DNA of 8,176 nucleotides, taken from positions 1 through 8,176 of the forward strand of contig JABDRH010000628.1 in the NCBI GenBank assembly GCA_013041835.1. Direction: 5' to 3'. A program made the translations under genes and the position numbers. Shown here piece after piece: positions 1 through 7,396 of this stretch; within the stretch, counting starts at the first letter, position 1, and each line of letters begins with the position of its first letter. The notes beneath the pieces were generated by a model. That model was not told where the DNA came from, did not search any database, and saw only the letters and a list, made by a program, of their open reading frames with translations. The stretch comes from Desulfatitalea sp. Lineage in GTDB: Bacteria > Desulfobacterota > Desulfobacteria > Desulfobacterales > Desulfosarcinaceae.

Positions 1-3000
1 TCATTTGTGTCCAGGCCGAAATGGATTGCGTGTAGGCTGTTCCGGTCCGGTAATAAAGGGCGTAGACAAAGCTTTCACCGCCGATGGCGCAGGGGTCGGC
101 GGAGGGGACGTAGGTGGTAAACGTCAACACTTCGCCGGCCAGGACTGATTGGCCCAGGTTCCGCTCTCCCGTATTGAGGTCGAAATTCAAGCGCCACCCC
201 AGATAATTGTCTTCGATGTCATTTGTCAGATCATTGAAGCTTCCGCTGAAACCGCTCAGGGTGTTGCCGTTTTCATAGACTTTAATGTCGGTGACGTCCA
301 TCAGGTCATCGAAATCAACCTCTTTATAATCATATGTTTTTTCTCCAGCAACCAGCTTGAATGTTTCCTTGACCCCATAGAAGGATTGTTGATCCGTATT
401 GAGCTTGTCCTCCGTTGCGTAGAAACGTCCGGTGCCAAAGTAGATCCAGCGGTCTTTGACCTTGTCGAAGCCGGCGTTGGCAGTCGCCACGACGGGCTGG
501 CCGTTTGCCAGGTTCTTGCTGACCCCATCGGTGAGATTGAGCAGGGTGCTGTCCAGGGTCCAGTTGGTGTGGCTGGTCGGGTCGGCGCCGTTTTCCATCA
601 CAATGCGGCGCAGTTTGCCGTTCCAGCCGCCGACATGGCTTCCGTAAGTAAGGCCGAAATAGGCGGCATCCGCATTGAAATCAAAATTCCAATCCGCAAC
701 CACGGGGTCGGATATGAAGCTTTCGGCCTCGTTGAATTGGATCAGGTAGTAGGGATCCGCGGCGGCCGCGGCGGTGTACTCTTTTGAACCGCTGTTGGTC
801 AGGGTGATTAGTTTTTTGTTTTGGGCCAGTTCCACCAGGTCGATGGCGTACATCACCGCCTTCTGGTTGCTGGTGCCGTCAAGCAGGGCCGTCGTATTGG
901 GGCCGCTGACACTGCTGCCGTCCGCGGATGCCGGGCCGGAACCTATCAGCAAATACCACTGGTTGGTTTGTTCCTCGTGATCCTCATCGAAATCCCGCAT
1001 GGGAACGACACCCGGTCGGCAGGTGGTGAAGCCAAGTTCCGGGAAGGTGACTTCGCCCAATAGCTTGGGCGGCTGTTCCGGATCGGTAATATCCAAAATA
1101 ACGTACGCCGAACTCATGCTCTTGTCCTTGGCTGCGTCATAGGTCCCATCCGATTTGTCGATATCGGCAGCGATTTTGCCGCCGCCGAAGCGCATGCCGA
1201 CCACCATGAGGGTTGCCCAACCGTTCGGGTTGGTGGCATCATTGGCGCCTTTATCCGGATAGACGCGGGCGTCGAAGATGCGCGGTTGCAGGTCGTTGTA
1301 ATAGATGTGCTCATAATCCGGATAGGTCAGCCAGTGCAGGTGGGCAAGCTGGTTGAAGGGCACGTAAGCCCACAATTCCTCGCCGATTTCAAATTCATGG
1401 TAGGTGTGACCGTCGTTGATTTTGTCGCCTTCCGCATCCACCGGATGTGTTTTGAATCCATTATCGTATTTCGAAAAAAAGCCGCTGTTAAAGGCATGCA
1501 CCATGCCGTCGTTGCTGCCTACATAGACCACATTGCGCCGGTTTTGATACCGGCGGTAAAAATCGGTGTAACCTTTATCACGGTAAAGCATGTCGAAATC
1601 TTCCGACGGTGCGCTGATCACCGTGGGGGTTGAGTACACAATATCGCCCAGCCGCCACGTTTCTATCGTGCCATCATCATCGTAATCAATTTGCCGGTTG
1701 CGATAGGCCGGCAACGCCAGGGCGCCGACCTCTTCATAGCCTTGGTCCTCGCCTCGGGTAAAGTTGATGGTCCTGCGGATTTGCCTGCAGATCATGCTCT
1801 TAAAGTCCGCATGGGCGGGATCCACCGGCGGTGGATCGACAAAAGGCGTGTCAAAGGTGTGGATATACGCGTAGTAGTTGGTCGGATCAATGGCCTGGCT
1901 CCAGGTCGGGTCCGAAATGGCCGCAAAATCCTTGACTTCCCCGCTGTCCGCCACCATGTCGCCGTCGGCATCCACGAAGGTGAAGATGTACCGTTGTTTG
2001 GCGGTGGAGGTGTAAGCGCGTTGGGTGACCGGGTCGGTCAGTTCGTCGAGCCAGTCGTGGGAAGACCATAAATAGTGAACGTCGCTGAGTAAAAAATCTA
2101 TTGTTCCGTCTTCGGCGAGAGGGCCTTCGTCTGGTCCCAGGCCCATGTCCTTGGGTTCGAACAGACCGTTGCCGTCGGTGTCCTCATACTTTTGCAGGGT
2201 CGTGTCGCCAAAGACGAGGATACGATCGGCCACCAGGTCCAGTTTCTTGTTGCCGTTGCTGTCTTCCCGGATATTGCCGTAGGCGTCGGACAGCAGCGAG
2301 TGGATCTGGCCGACCCATTTCACGGTGTTGGCGCCTGCCGTGGTGGCCGGGAAAAAAATGGATTGGTAGACGGCGCCTTCACCGGACCGGGAGTTGGATA
2401 CCACCGAGGCCGCCGTACCGGAGGAAGCGCGTTTCAAAATGTCGTTGATGGCTGCCAGCATCTGTTTTTCCAACGTATAGCCGTCGCTGGCTTCAAAGTA
2501 GGTGTCCGGTATGTTGTCGCCGTCTTTATCCCATTCGGCCTGGGAACTGGGCCGATTGTCGCCGTCCAGATCATTAAAGCCACCGTTGCGGGCAGCATCC
2601 TGCAAAAGGCTGCGGGCATTGTGGTCATCGTCGAAGGCAAAGACGGTGTAGAGCATGAGATTCTGGGGGCCGTCCAGGTCCGTGCGCAGATCCGTGGTGC
2701 GGGCGTACAGGGCCACATCATCCAGAAAATCAGTGCCGCCGGACGGATAATTGCAGGCGGGGTTGCCGTCGTATTCATCACAACTGGTGTCGTCCTTGCC
2801 GTCGTTGTCAAAGTCTTTTAAAGACGTGGGGATCTTGGCGTCCTTGGTGGAGGCGCCGTCGGTGAGCAGCAGGACGAAGCTTTTGGCGCAGGGGACTGAA
2901 ATCTTTTCATCCCAGTCATAATAGGGATCGGAAGCAGTGTTTTTAGCGATTTTGAAGAGCTGGGACTGGACGGGATAGTCCAGGCCCGAGGCGACATTCT

Positions 3001-4519
3001 CCTGGGCAAAGTACTGGGTGGCCACATACATGGTTTCCGCCAGAGGGGTCCAGGTGTTGCAGTCCTTGTTTTGCAGGCTGGGCAAAAAGTTGGTGCCGAA
3101 TCCATTGCCGATGGGGTTTTCAACATAACCGCCGCTTTGCCCCTTGCCGGTGCCGTTATAGTTGAACCACATATTGCCCCAGCGGGCACGGTCGCCGATG
3201 CGTTGGAGTATCCCGGCCAGGTTGCCTTCAAAGAAAGCTTCGGGTTCGATGTTGATGTCCTTCTGGATATCAATCTTATAGGACGCATTGCTGACATAGA
3301 CATCGCCATCCCCTTGAACCGTGTACGTATATCCTCCCTTGTAGGGCGATGTGGCCGGTCCGTCGGTGCTGTTAAAGTACTTGTTCGCATTACTGGCTTT
3401 CGACTCGGCTTGATTTTGCTGGTTGCCGCCGCCGGTGCGCGAGGTGGCCTTGCCGCCCATGAGGACTTTGCGCAGCACATCCACTCGCCGCATGCAGAGC
3501 CAGTTCATCCAGTTGCCGTCCCACAGGCCGTTGGCTTTCACTGCCGGGGCAATATCGCCGTCGGTGATTGTCGTTGCCGCGCCGGCCAGTGTCTTGACCT
3601 TCCAACTGTTGGCAAACGGATCATAGCTCACTTTCTTATAGGTGGGCCAGAAGACGTTGCTGCTGTGTTTGTAGAAATAGTCAGGGTTGAAGTAGCCGTA
3701 GTAGCGGGTGCCGCCCACCTGATCGATGAAGGTGACGTGCAGTACGGGGGCCAGATTTGCGCCGGCTTCCCGGGAATAGGCCTCGCGATGGCCGCTGGCA
3801 GTCGTGGGAAAATCGGGCGGTGCGATCCGGAACAACATGGCGTGATCCTCCGCCCAACCTGCCTGGTTGACGATCTCCTGGACGATGTCTTTCAGATCGG
3901 GGGTGTCGTAATGTTGTCCGCTCACCCAGTCGCCGGGCGTCCAAGCGACGGTCGCCGCCGTGGTGGCGCGCGCTGAGATGTTGTTGGTTACCGCGACGTC
4001 CAGAAAAGCGGCGTCGTCCGAGGCTTCCCCTTTGATTTCCAGATCCGTCGTGACCCCCGTCCAGTTGTTTTTGGATACAAATTCGATCCTTGCAGAGGTG
4101 ATGGTGGCCCCTTGGGGGATGGAAACATTCTGAAAGCGGGTGGCAATGAAATCGGTGCCGAAATCCAGGTCATTGCCGCTGCCGCCGCCATCCCGCAGGC
4201 CGCCGGCACTGTTCTCTTCCATGTCGTCCCGTTCCAGGTCAACCGGAACAGGCATGATGGTGCCGTTGTATGGCGTGCCGGTGTATCCATCGCTGTAGGC
4301 GAGGGTGTCCATACTGCCGGAATTGTCCAGCACGATCATGATGTTGGGTTTTGCGGCGTAGGACGCAAAGACCGGGTCCTTCTGGTAGTCGCTGCTGATG
4401 GGCGCGCGCCATTCGGCGCTTGCAGAGCCCGTGCTGATTTGGATGATGGCGCCGGTCAGAATTATCCAGAGGCTAAGTATGAAAGACGTTCTTTTTAGTT
4501 GTATCGGGTTTTGCGTCAT
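1..4519 (-). CDS. pilY1: PilY1-like type IV pilus tip adhesin (3' end outside window)
   Basis: Large secreted protein carried at the pilus tip by the minor pilins; family members act in pilus assembly, adhesion and surface sensing. 1506 residues are visible, with the frame confirmed at many points; the stop lies left of base 1. The ATG at 4519 has AGGGAG (4526-4531) 6 nt upstream. Residues 1-35 look like a Sec signal peptide ending ASA|EW. A von Willebrand A domain shows its metal site as DNSGSM (65-70), T491 in TPLAE and D554 in LLTDGA. It is interrupted by a beta-sandwich-like segment at about 117-264, followed by YYGYF (273-277) and the family block around NWLCMRRVDVL (M343). From about Y718 a PilY1 C-terminal beta-propeller follows, with GSNDGMVHAF near 1006, YFGTGRFY and a late ADPCAIGGES block. 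Six calcium-type Asp loops start at residues 569, 664, 753, 780, 850 and 945. Last gene of the visible operon, 86 nt after pilX. Family assignment is firm; the ligand is unknown. Confidence 0.95.
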   Translation of the reverse strand, partial: MTQNPIQLKRTSFILSLWIILTGAIIQISTGSASAEWRAPISSDYQKDPVFASYAAKPNIMIVLDNSGSMDTLAYSDGYTGTPYNGTIMPVPVDLERDDMEENSAGGLRDGGGSGNDLDFGTDFIATRFQNVSIPQGATITSARIEFVSKNNWTGVTTDLEIKGEASDDAAFLDVAVTNNISARATTAATVAWTPGDWVSGQHYDTPDLKDIVQEIVNQAGWAEDHAMLFRIAPPDFPTTASGHREAYSREAGANLAPVLHVTFIDQVGGTRYYGYFNPDYFYKHSSNVFWPTYKKVSYDPFANSWKVKTLAGAATTITDGDIAPAVKANGLWDGNWMNWLCMRRVDVLRKVLMGGKATSRTGGGNQQNQAESKASNANKYFNSTDGPATSPYKGGYTYTVQGDGDVYVSNASYKIDIQKDINIEPEAFFEGNLAGILQRIGDRARWGNMWFNYNGTGKGQSGGYVENPIGNGFGTNFLPSLQNKDCNTWTPLAETMYVATQYFAQENVASGLDYPVQSQLFKIAKNTASDPYYDWDEKISVPCAKSFVLLLTDGASTKDAKIPTSLKDFDNDGKDDTSCDEYDGNPACNYPSGGTDFLDDVALYARTTDLRTDLDGPQNLMLYTVFAFDDDHNARSLLQDAARNGGFNDLDGDNRPSSQAEWDKDGDNIPDTYFEASDGYTLEKQMLAAINDILKRASSGTAASVVSNSRSGEGAVYQSIFFPATTAGANTVKWVGQIHSLLSDAYGNIREDSNGNKKLDLVADRILVFGDTTLQKYEDTDGNGLFEPKDMGLGPDEGPLAEDGTIDFLLSDVHYLWSSHDWLDELTDPVTQRAYTSTAKQRYIFTFVDADGDMVADSGEVKDFAAISDPTWSQAIDPTNYYAYIHTFDTPFVDPPPVDPAHADFKSMICRQIRRTINFTRGEDQGYEEVGALALPAYRNRQIDYDDDGTIETWRLGDIVYSTPTVISAPSEDFDMLYRDKGYTDFYRRYQNRRNVVYVGSNDGMVHAFNSGFFSKYDNGFKTHPVDAEGDKINDGHTYHEFEIGEELWAYVPFNQLAHLHWLTYPDYEHIYYNDLQPRIFDARVYPDKGANDATNPNGWATLMVVGMRFGGGKIAADIDKSDGTYDAAKDKSMSSAYVILDITDPEQPPKLLGEVTFPELGFTTCRPGVVPMRDFDEDHEEQTNQWYLLIGSGPASADGSSVSGPNTTALLDGTSNQKAVMYAIDLVELAQNKKLITLTNSGSKEYTAAAAADPYYLIQFNEAESFISDPVVADWNFDFNADAAYFGLTYGSHVGGWNGKLRRIVMENGADPTSHTNWTLDSTLLNLTDGVSKNLANGQPVVATANAGFDKVKDRWIYFGTGRFYATEDKLNTDQQSFYGVKETFKLVAGEKTYDYKEVDFDDLMDVTDIKVYENGNTLSGFSGSFNDLTNDIEDNYLGWRLNFDLNTGERNLGQSVLAGEVLTFTTYVPSADPCAIGGESFVYALYYRTGTAYTQSISAWTQM

Positions 4520-4605
4520 TTTTTTCTCCCTGTCCTCGGCCGTTCAAGATTTCCGTGTTTTGAGGAATAATGCGTCTTTTTCATGGGTTATTGATTCGTT
4601 GGCAA

Positions 4606-5175
4606 CTAAATGACATGGCGGTAGCCTGCGGCGACACGTGCTTCGCTGTTCACCACGCCTCGACCAACCCCAAAAATTGTATATGTAATCGCCGCGCCGC
4701 CACCGGCCATTCCTTTGCCGCGGCCATGGTAGCCTTCAACCATCAAGGTCGAGTTGCCCGGCAATAAATCAGTGTTGCCAAATACCGTGACGTTTACATC
4801 GGTCTGATTCATATTTGACATGGATACATCACGATTGGCGTCCGAGGGGATGCTGCACGTCTCATTCATGTAGATTTCCGGGGTATACACATTGAAGTCA
4901 TTTCCCAATGTAATGGGCAGATCACCGTATTCCGGCGGCCATCCCCGATTTTCAATATTGATTTCAAGCAGTTGGGGCATTAAGTCGGAAACGACCGCGT
5001 CGGTGGCATGCCAGGTCATCTTGTGGACCTTGTCAAAGGTGGCCACTTGCTGCTCGATCAACGCGGTGCGGGTCGACAATACGCCGAGGACGGTCACCAC
5101 GAGCAGGACTAGTACCACAATGATGAGTGTCGATCCCTCTTGATTGCTAAGTTTCAATGACGTCTGGTTGTACAT
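4606..5175 (-). CDS. pilX: PilX-type minor pilin
   Basis: Minor pilin of 189 residues, expected in the inner membrane and then in the pilus-tip priming complex. The N-terminus shows a prepilin-type site, EGSTLIIVVLVLLVVTVLG, with cleavage expected after the Gly, followed by one hydrophobic helix and the polar TRTALIEQQVA continuation seen in PilX proteins. The mature position 5 is Ile rather than Glu, as is usual for PilX. The rest is a soluble domain with a Gly-rich stretch near the C-terminus (GRGKGMAGGG) and no domain I can name. I chose the ATG at 5175, because GAGAGG at 5181-5186 is 5 nt upstream; a GTG at 5181 would add two residues but overlap that ribosome site. It lies between pilV (57 nt) and pilY1 (86 nt). 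Identity rests on the N-terminus plus operon position, because PilX C-terminal domains are poorly conserved. Confidence 0.85.
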   Translation of the reverse strand: MYNQTSLKLSNQEGSTLIIVVLVLLVVTVLGVLSTRTALIEQQVATFDKVHKMTWHATDAVVSDLMPQLLEINIENRGWPPEYGDLPITLGNDFNVYTPEIYMNETCSIPSDANRDVSMSNMNQTDVNVTVFGNTDLLPGNSTLMVEGYHGRGKGMAGGGAAITYTIFGVGRGVVNSEARVAAGYRHVI

Positions 5176-5180
5176 ATGCA

Positions 5181-5186
5181 CCTCTC
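5181..5186 (-). promoter_or_regulatory. Ribosome binding site deciding the pilX start
   Basis: The minus strand reads GAGAGG, then TGCAT, then ATG. A spacing of 5 nt fits the ATG at 5175. The GTG at 5181 would use the last G of the motif itself, so it is the less likely start. Confidence 0.6.
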
Positions 5187-5232
5187 TTGATGGGTCAAAA
5201 TTAGGAGTGGATTTGGCTTCGCCCCGCGAGTT

Positions 5233-5640
5233 TTAGATGATGTCGGGTTTCGCTCCCACCAGTGTAACGGTTTTTTGCGCGCCATTGACCGTCCAGGTAA
5301 CGGTCACCTGAATGAGCATGGTGCCTTCAAGGATGGCGTCGCGTTGAATAATATAGGTGATGGCGTAATTATCGATATCCGGCAGTGCGTTGTCGCCATT
5401 CGCCAGCTCGGCGGCCTGGGTATAATTGAGCGGGTGAAGATTCTCCAGCACGGATGCGGCAACGGCGGATGCTTCGGTGGTTTGACGGGCCAGCATATTG
5501 GCATTCAGCGAGCTGCTTTGCATGCTCATGGTGGCCAGGACGCCGATGGAAAAGACAAATACGCCGATCAGGGCTTCCAGCAGCGTGAAGCCGCTGTTAT
5601 CCTTCGTGGAGGCTTGATTTAACGGCGTGGAAAGTTTCAT
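5233..5640 (-). CDS. pilV: PilV-type minor pilin
   Basis: Minor pilin of 135 residues. A 17-residue leader ends in SG, followed by the class III prepilin signature FTLLEALIGVFVFSIGVLA: cleavage is expected between G17 and F18, and E22 is the conserved Glu5 of the mature protein needed for assembly. The EALIGVFVFSIGVLA form, the MQSSSLNAN continuation and the small beta-rich C-terminal part ending in VTVTWTVNGAQKTVTLV are characteristic of PilV (family PilV/GspI-like). In known systems it is part of the tip complex with FimU/FimT, PilW, PilX and PilY1. AGGAG at 5648-5652 lies 7 nt before the ATG. It follows pilW by 42 nt, so cotranscription is likely. The short length is normal for the family. 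Confidence 0.9.
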   Translation of the reverse strand: MKLSTPLNQASTKDNSGFTLLEALIGVFVFSIGVLATMSMQSSSLNANMLARQTTEASAVAASVLENLHPLNYTQAAELANGDNALPDIDNYAITYIIQRDAILEGTMLIQVTVTWTVNGAQKTVTLVGAKPDII

Positions 5641-5682
5641 GGTGTGTCTCCTAATTCAAGCAGTCAGCGAATAGTTCCGTAG

Positions 5683-6624
5683 TTATTGGACCATGTTTCT
5701 GCACTCAATCGTTCTGACCATCAGGCGGCGGCGGACATTATCTGTAAAGCCACCGGCCACAGCGGGAACCACCTGGTCTCCCACCAAAAAGGACTGCCCA
5801 TTGTTGATAAATCGGTTGTCGGCATTGGTTGCCCGGGCCAGCAGCCATATCCGCACCATGCGGATGCGGTTTAAAGGGACTGGCGCCGGCAGTACCCCGC
5901 CGTCGGCCGGCGTGATTCTGAAATCAGCATCGGTATCGTCGGTCAAATCGATGATGCCGTCACCGTTGGCGTCCAGGTTGGTATCCAGGCGGTTGTCATT
6001 ATTCGAGTCCACCGCCCAGATGATGTTTCCGCCGACTCCCGGCGGCAAACGATCCAAATCGCCGTCATTATTGTTGTCATAGGCATACGCCAAGCCGATG
6101 GCATCAATGCCTTCCGCCACGAGTTGGCGGTTCATGCCAACGCCGGCCGCCCATAGGAAATCATCATCCCGGACCAGGTCCAATATGCCGTCGTTGTTGT
6201 CATCGAACAGGCGATAGGCCGGGGAGGGTTCATTCAGGAGACCATCGCCGGTTACGGCCGCATTGGCCGGGTCCCAGTCGTAAGCGATTCGCATGGCCGG
6301 GCTGCCGTTGGCGTCCACTGCATATGCTGTATTTTCATCGGTGATGTCCCAGCGCTGAACGTTGGTGATGCCGAAAAGGCGTGCGCTCCCAGGATCATAT
6401 CCGGCGGCGCGGATATCCATTTCCATGATTCTAAAGGCCCCGCGAAGCTGTTGCTGCATCTGGGCCACCTGGCGTACTGAAGTGGCGGCCCTTTGCTGGC
6501 TGGCATAGTTAAAGACTACAGCAATGCAGACGATGCCGCTCACTAACATCGCGATGAGAAGTTCAATCAAGGTGAACCCACCTGTGTTGGCGCGATCCAT
6601 TTTTTTCCATGGAGAAGACTTCAT
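5683..6624 (-). CDS. pilW: PilW-type minor pilin with four calcium-type loops
   Basis: Minor pilin of 313 residues. The leader ends in TGG and is followed by FTLIELLIAMLVSGIV; cleavage is expected after G16, and E21 is mature Glu5. After the hydrophobic helix comes QQQLRGAFRIMEMDIRAAGYDP (about 58-78, variant of the PilW block), which marks the PilW family. The middle holds four DxNxDxxxD loops at residues 141-149, 183-191, 206-214 and 218-226, resembling calcium-binding EF-hand/dockerin-type loops. The segment NRIRMVRIWLLARA (252-265) and the C-terminal VRRRLMVRTIECRNM are also typical of PilW C-termini. I chose the ATG at 6624, not an upstream in-frame ATG at 6753, because AAGGAG at 6632-6637 is 7 nt away and the longer form would overlap fimT by over 100 nt. 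The ribosome site overlaps the fimT stop codon, so translation of the two is probably coupled. Confidence 0.92.
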   Translation of the reverse strand: MKSSPWKKMDRANTGGFTLIELLIAMLVSGIVCIAVVFNYASQQRAATSVRQVAQMQQQLRGAFRIMEMDIRAAGYDPGSARLFGITNVQRWDITDENTAYAVDANGSPAMRIAYDWDPANAAVTGDGLLNEPSPAYRLFDDNNDGILDLVRDDDFLWAAGVGMNRQLVAEGIDAIGLAYAYDNNNDGDLDRLPPGVGGNIIWAVDSNNDNRLDTNLDANGDGIIDLTDDTDADFRITPADGGVLPAPVPLNRIRMVRIWLLARATNADNRFINNGQSFLVGDQVVPAVAGGFTDNVRRRLMVRTIECRNMVQ

Positions 6625-6631
6625 TTCTGCG

Positions 6632-6637
6632 CTCCTT
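6632..6637 (-). promoter_or_regulatory. Ribosome binding site of pilW, overlapping the fimT stop
   Basis: The minus strand reads TAAGGAGCGCAGAAATG. TAA is the stop of the upstream pilin gene, AAGGAG is a near-perfect Shine-Dalgarno, and the ATG follows after 7 nt. This fixes the pilW start at 6624 and suggests translational coupling between the two pilins. Confidence 0.75.
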
Positions 6638-7133
6638 AATTGGTCCATTGGCCGGCTGAAAACAGATGAACGGAGATGCCTCCGGCAAGCGAGGTTCGGA
6701 CACGATATCTCTGGTTTTGATCCGTCAAGAAAATGGGGCCAGCGACTTGGCATATCCCTTCAGGGGTGAAAGTGATCACCGCAGTGGATGGATCGGGATT
6801 ATCGGTAAAGATCACATTGCCCTGAAAGGTCCGCAGATCGACCACTTCGTTGGTGCTTGCGCCGGCAATGGTATATTGGTTCACGTTGGGTATATTGATC
6901 ATTAGGGAACAGTTGGCTGCGTCCTTGATGGCCAGAAGTTTGGCCCTTTGCAGATCCAGCCCCAACTGATCTGCTGCCTGACGAATGCCGGAGTTTTGCA
7001 GCCAGTTGATTGTTAGCGGCGTGGCAATGGCTAAAATAACAGCGGCTATGCCGATCACCGTTAGAAGTTCCAACATGGTAAAGCCGGATGTTTTGCAGTT
7101 GGGCGGGGGCGGTATTTTGGATAAATGTTTCAT
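6636..7133 (-). CDS. fimT: FimT/FimU (GspH-type) minor pilin, first gene of the operon
   Basis: Minor pilin of 165 residues. The leader is unusually Pro-rich (KIPPPPNCKTSG) and is followed by FTMLELLTVIGIAAVILAIA: cleavage is expected after G17, and E22 is mature Glu5. The following ATPLTINWLQNSGIRQAADQLGLD block and the segment LQRAKLLAIKDAANCSLMI match the GspH/FimT family helix ('dl..AR..Ai') and first strands. The C-terminal part is beta-rich, ending in ISVHLFSAGQW. Two internal Cys (GICQ and ANCS) could form a disulfide. AGGAG at 7144-7148 lies 10 nt before the ATG. Being first in the operon and preceded by a sigma-54 promoter candidate, it probably starts the transcript. In homologous systems FimU/FimT links PilV, PilW and PilX to the major pilin. 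FimT versus FimU naming cannot be decided from sequence alone; some FimT proteins bind DNA during transformation. Confidence 0.88.
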   Translation of the reverse strand: MKHLSKIPPPPNCKTSGFTMLELLTVIGIAAVILAIATPLTINWLQNSGIRQAADQLGLDLQRAKLLAIKDAANCSLMINIPNVNQYTIAGASTNEVVDLRTFQGNVIFTDNPDPSTAVITFTPEGICQVAGPIFLTDQNQRYRVRTSLAGGISVHLFSAGQWTN

Positions 7134-7196
7134 GGGGCTTCAACTCCTGTGGAAGCAATCTTTAGTATGACGCTTTGTTAGTGTTAGTGGTGTTGA

Positions 7197-7213
7197 AGCA
7201 ATTTGCATGCCGA
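7197..7213 (-). promoter_or_regulatory. Sigma-54 (RpoN) -24/-12 promoter candidate for the pilin operon
   Basis: The minus strand reads TCGGCATGCAAATTGCT, compared with the consensus YTGGCACGNNNNTTGCW. The invariant GG (7211-7210) and GC (7199-7198) are present and separated by exactly 10 nt. All defined positions match except one in the -24 box flank (C for T) and one inside it (T for C). The predicted start of transcription is near 7186, giving a 5' untranslated leader of about 53 nt before the fimT ATG. Sigma-54 control with the PilS/PilR system is known for pilin genes in Pseudomonas and in Geobacter; that this operon is under PilR is an inference. Confidence 0.65.
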
Positions 7214-7274
7214 CACCTTGAGTGTATGTGCTGACATCTCGGCAAACAAAGAATAAAGCTTAATAAATTATGTA

Positions 7275-7287
7275 AATCAATATGTTA
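7275..7287 (+). promoter_or_regulatory. IHF binding site candidate
   Basis: AATCAATATGTTA matches the IHF consensus WATCAANNNNTTR at every defined position and lies in an AT-rich stretch. It is about 90-100 bp upstream of the start predicted for the sigma-54 promoter. That is where IHF typically bends DNA to bring a remote activator to sigma-54 polymerase. The position supports the promoter call; the motif alone is short enough to occur by chance. Confidence 0.5.
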
Positions 7288-7318
7288 TGAGACATCGTCC
7301 AGGGCGTTACACTTTTGC

Positions 7319-7336
7319 ATACTAAGAGTGATGTGC
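7319..7336 (+). repeat. Degenerate copy of the GTGATGTGC element
   Basis: ATACTAAGAGTGATGTGC shares ATACT and GTGATGTGC, with a spacer one base longer, with ATACTTTGGTGATGTGCC at 7619-7636. It is the weakest of three related elements in the intergenic region and sits about 140 bp upstream of the predicted pilin operon start. Confidence 0.3.
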
Positions 7337-7371
7337 TTTACGGATATCTTTGAGCCGAAATTCCTATTAAC

Positions 7372-7396
7372 TATTTTAATGGCTTGGTGACGTGCC
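7372..7396 (+). repeat. Intergenic repeat element, copy 1 (TATTTTAAT-N3-TTGGTGACGTGCC)
   Basis: TATTTTAAT (7372-7380), 3 nt, then TTGGTGACGTGCC (7384-7396). The same two blocks recur at 7610-7636 with one C/T difference and a 5-nt spacer. The core is part of a short palindrome CTTGG-N7-CCAAG (7383-7399), as expected for a dimeric regulator's operator. It is roughly 200 bp upstream of the predicted sigma-54 start, a plausible distance for an enhancer. The regulator is not identified. Confidence 0.4.

Noticed and set aside
1..3. TCA at the left edge read as a TGA stop for pilY1.
   Set aside because: It is out of frame: pilY1 codons end at base 2, so the gene continues past the window.
1474..2358. 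A7 runs at 1474-1480 and 2352-2358 inside pilY1 as phase-variation switches, as in Neisseria PilC.
   Set aside because: They are too short for frequent slippage, the frame is intact through both, and there is no poly-G or poly-C tract like that of pilC.
3071..3976. A 301-codon open frame on the plus strand opposite pilY1, and a 212-codon one at 149-787.
   Set aside because: They are antisense to a clearly real PilY1 reading frame, have no recognisable domain, and are expected by-products of the GC-rich third positions of the true gene.
4516..4584. A 22-residue frame just before pilY1 whose TGA overlaps the pilY1 ATG (ATGA), like a coupled leader peptide.
   Set aside because: No Shine-Dalgarno precedes its ATG, and pilY1 has its own good AGGGAG site, so coupling is not needed. 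The peptide is merely very basic, partly because it reads through that ribosome site and its A-run.
6625..6753. A longer pilW starting at 6753.
   Set aside because: It would overlap the fimT coding region and give a 59-residue leader before the cleavage site, while the ATG at 6624 has a near-ideal ribosome site and a normal leader length.
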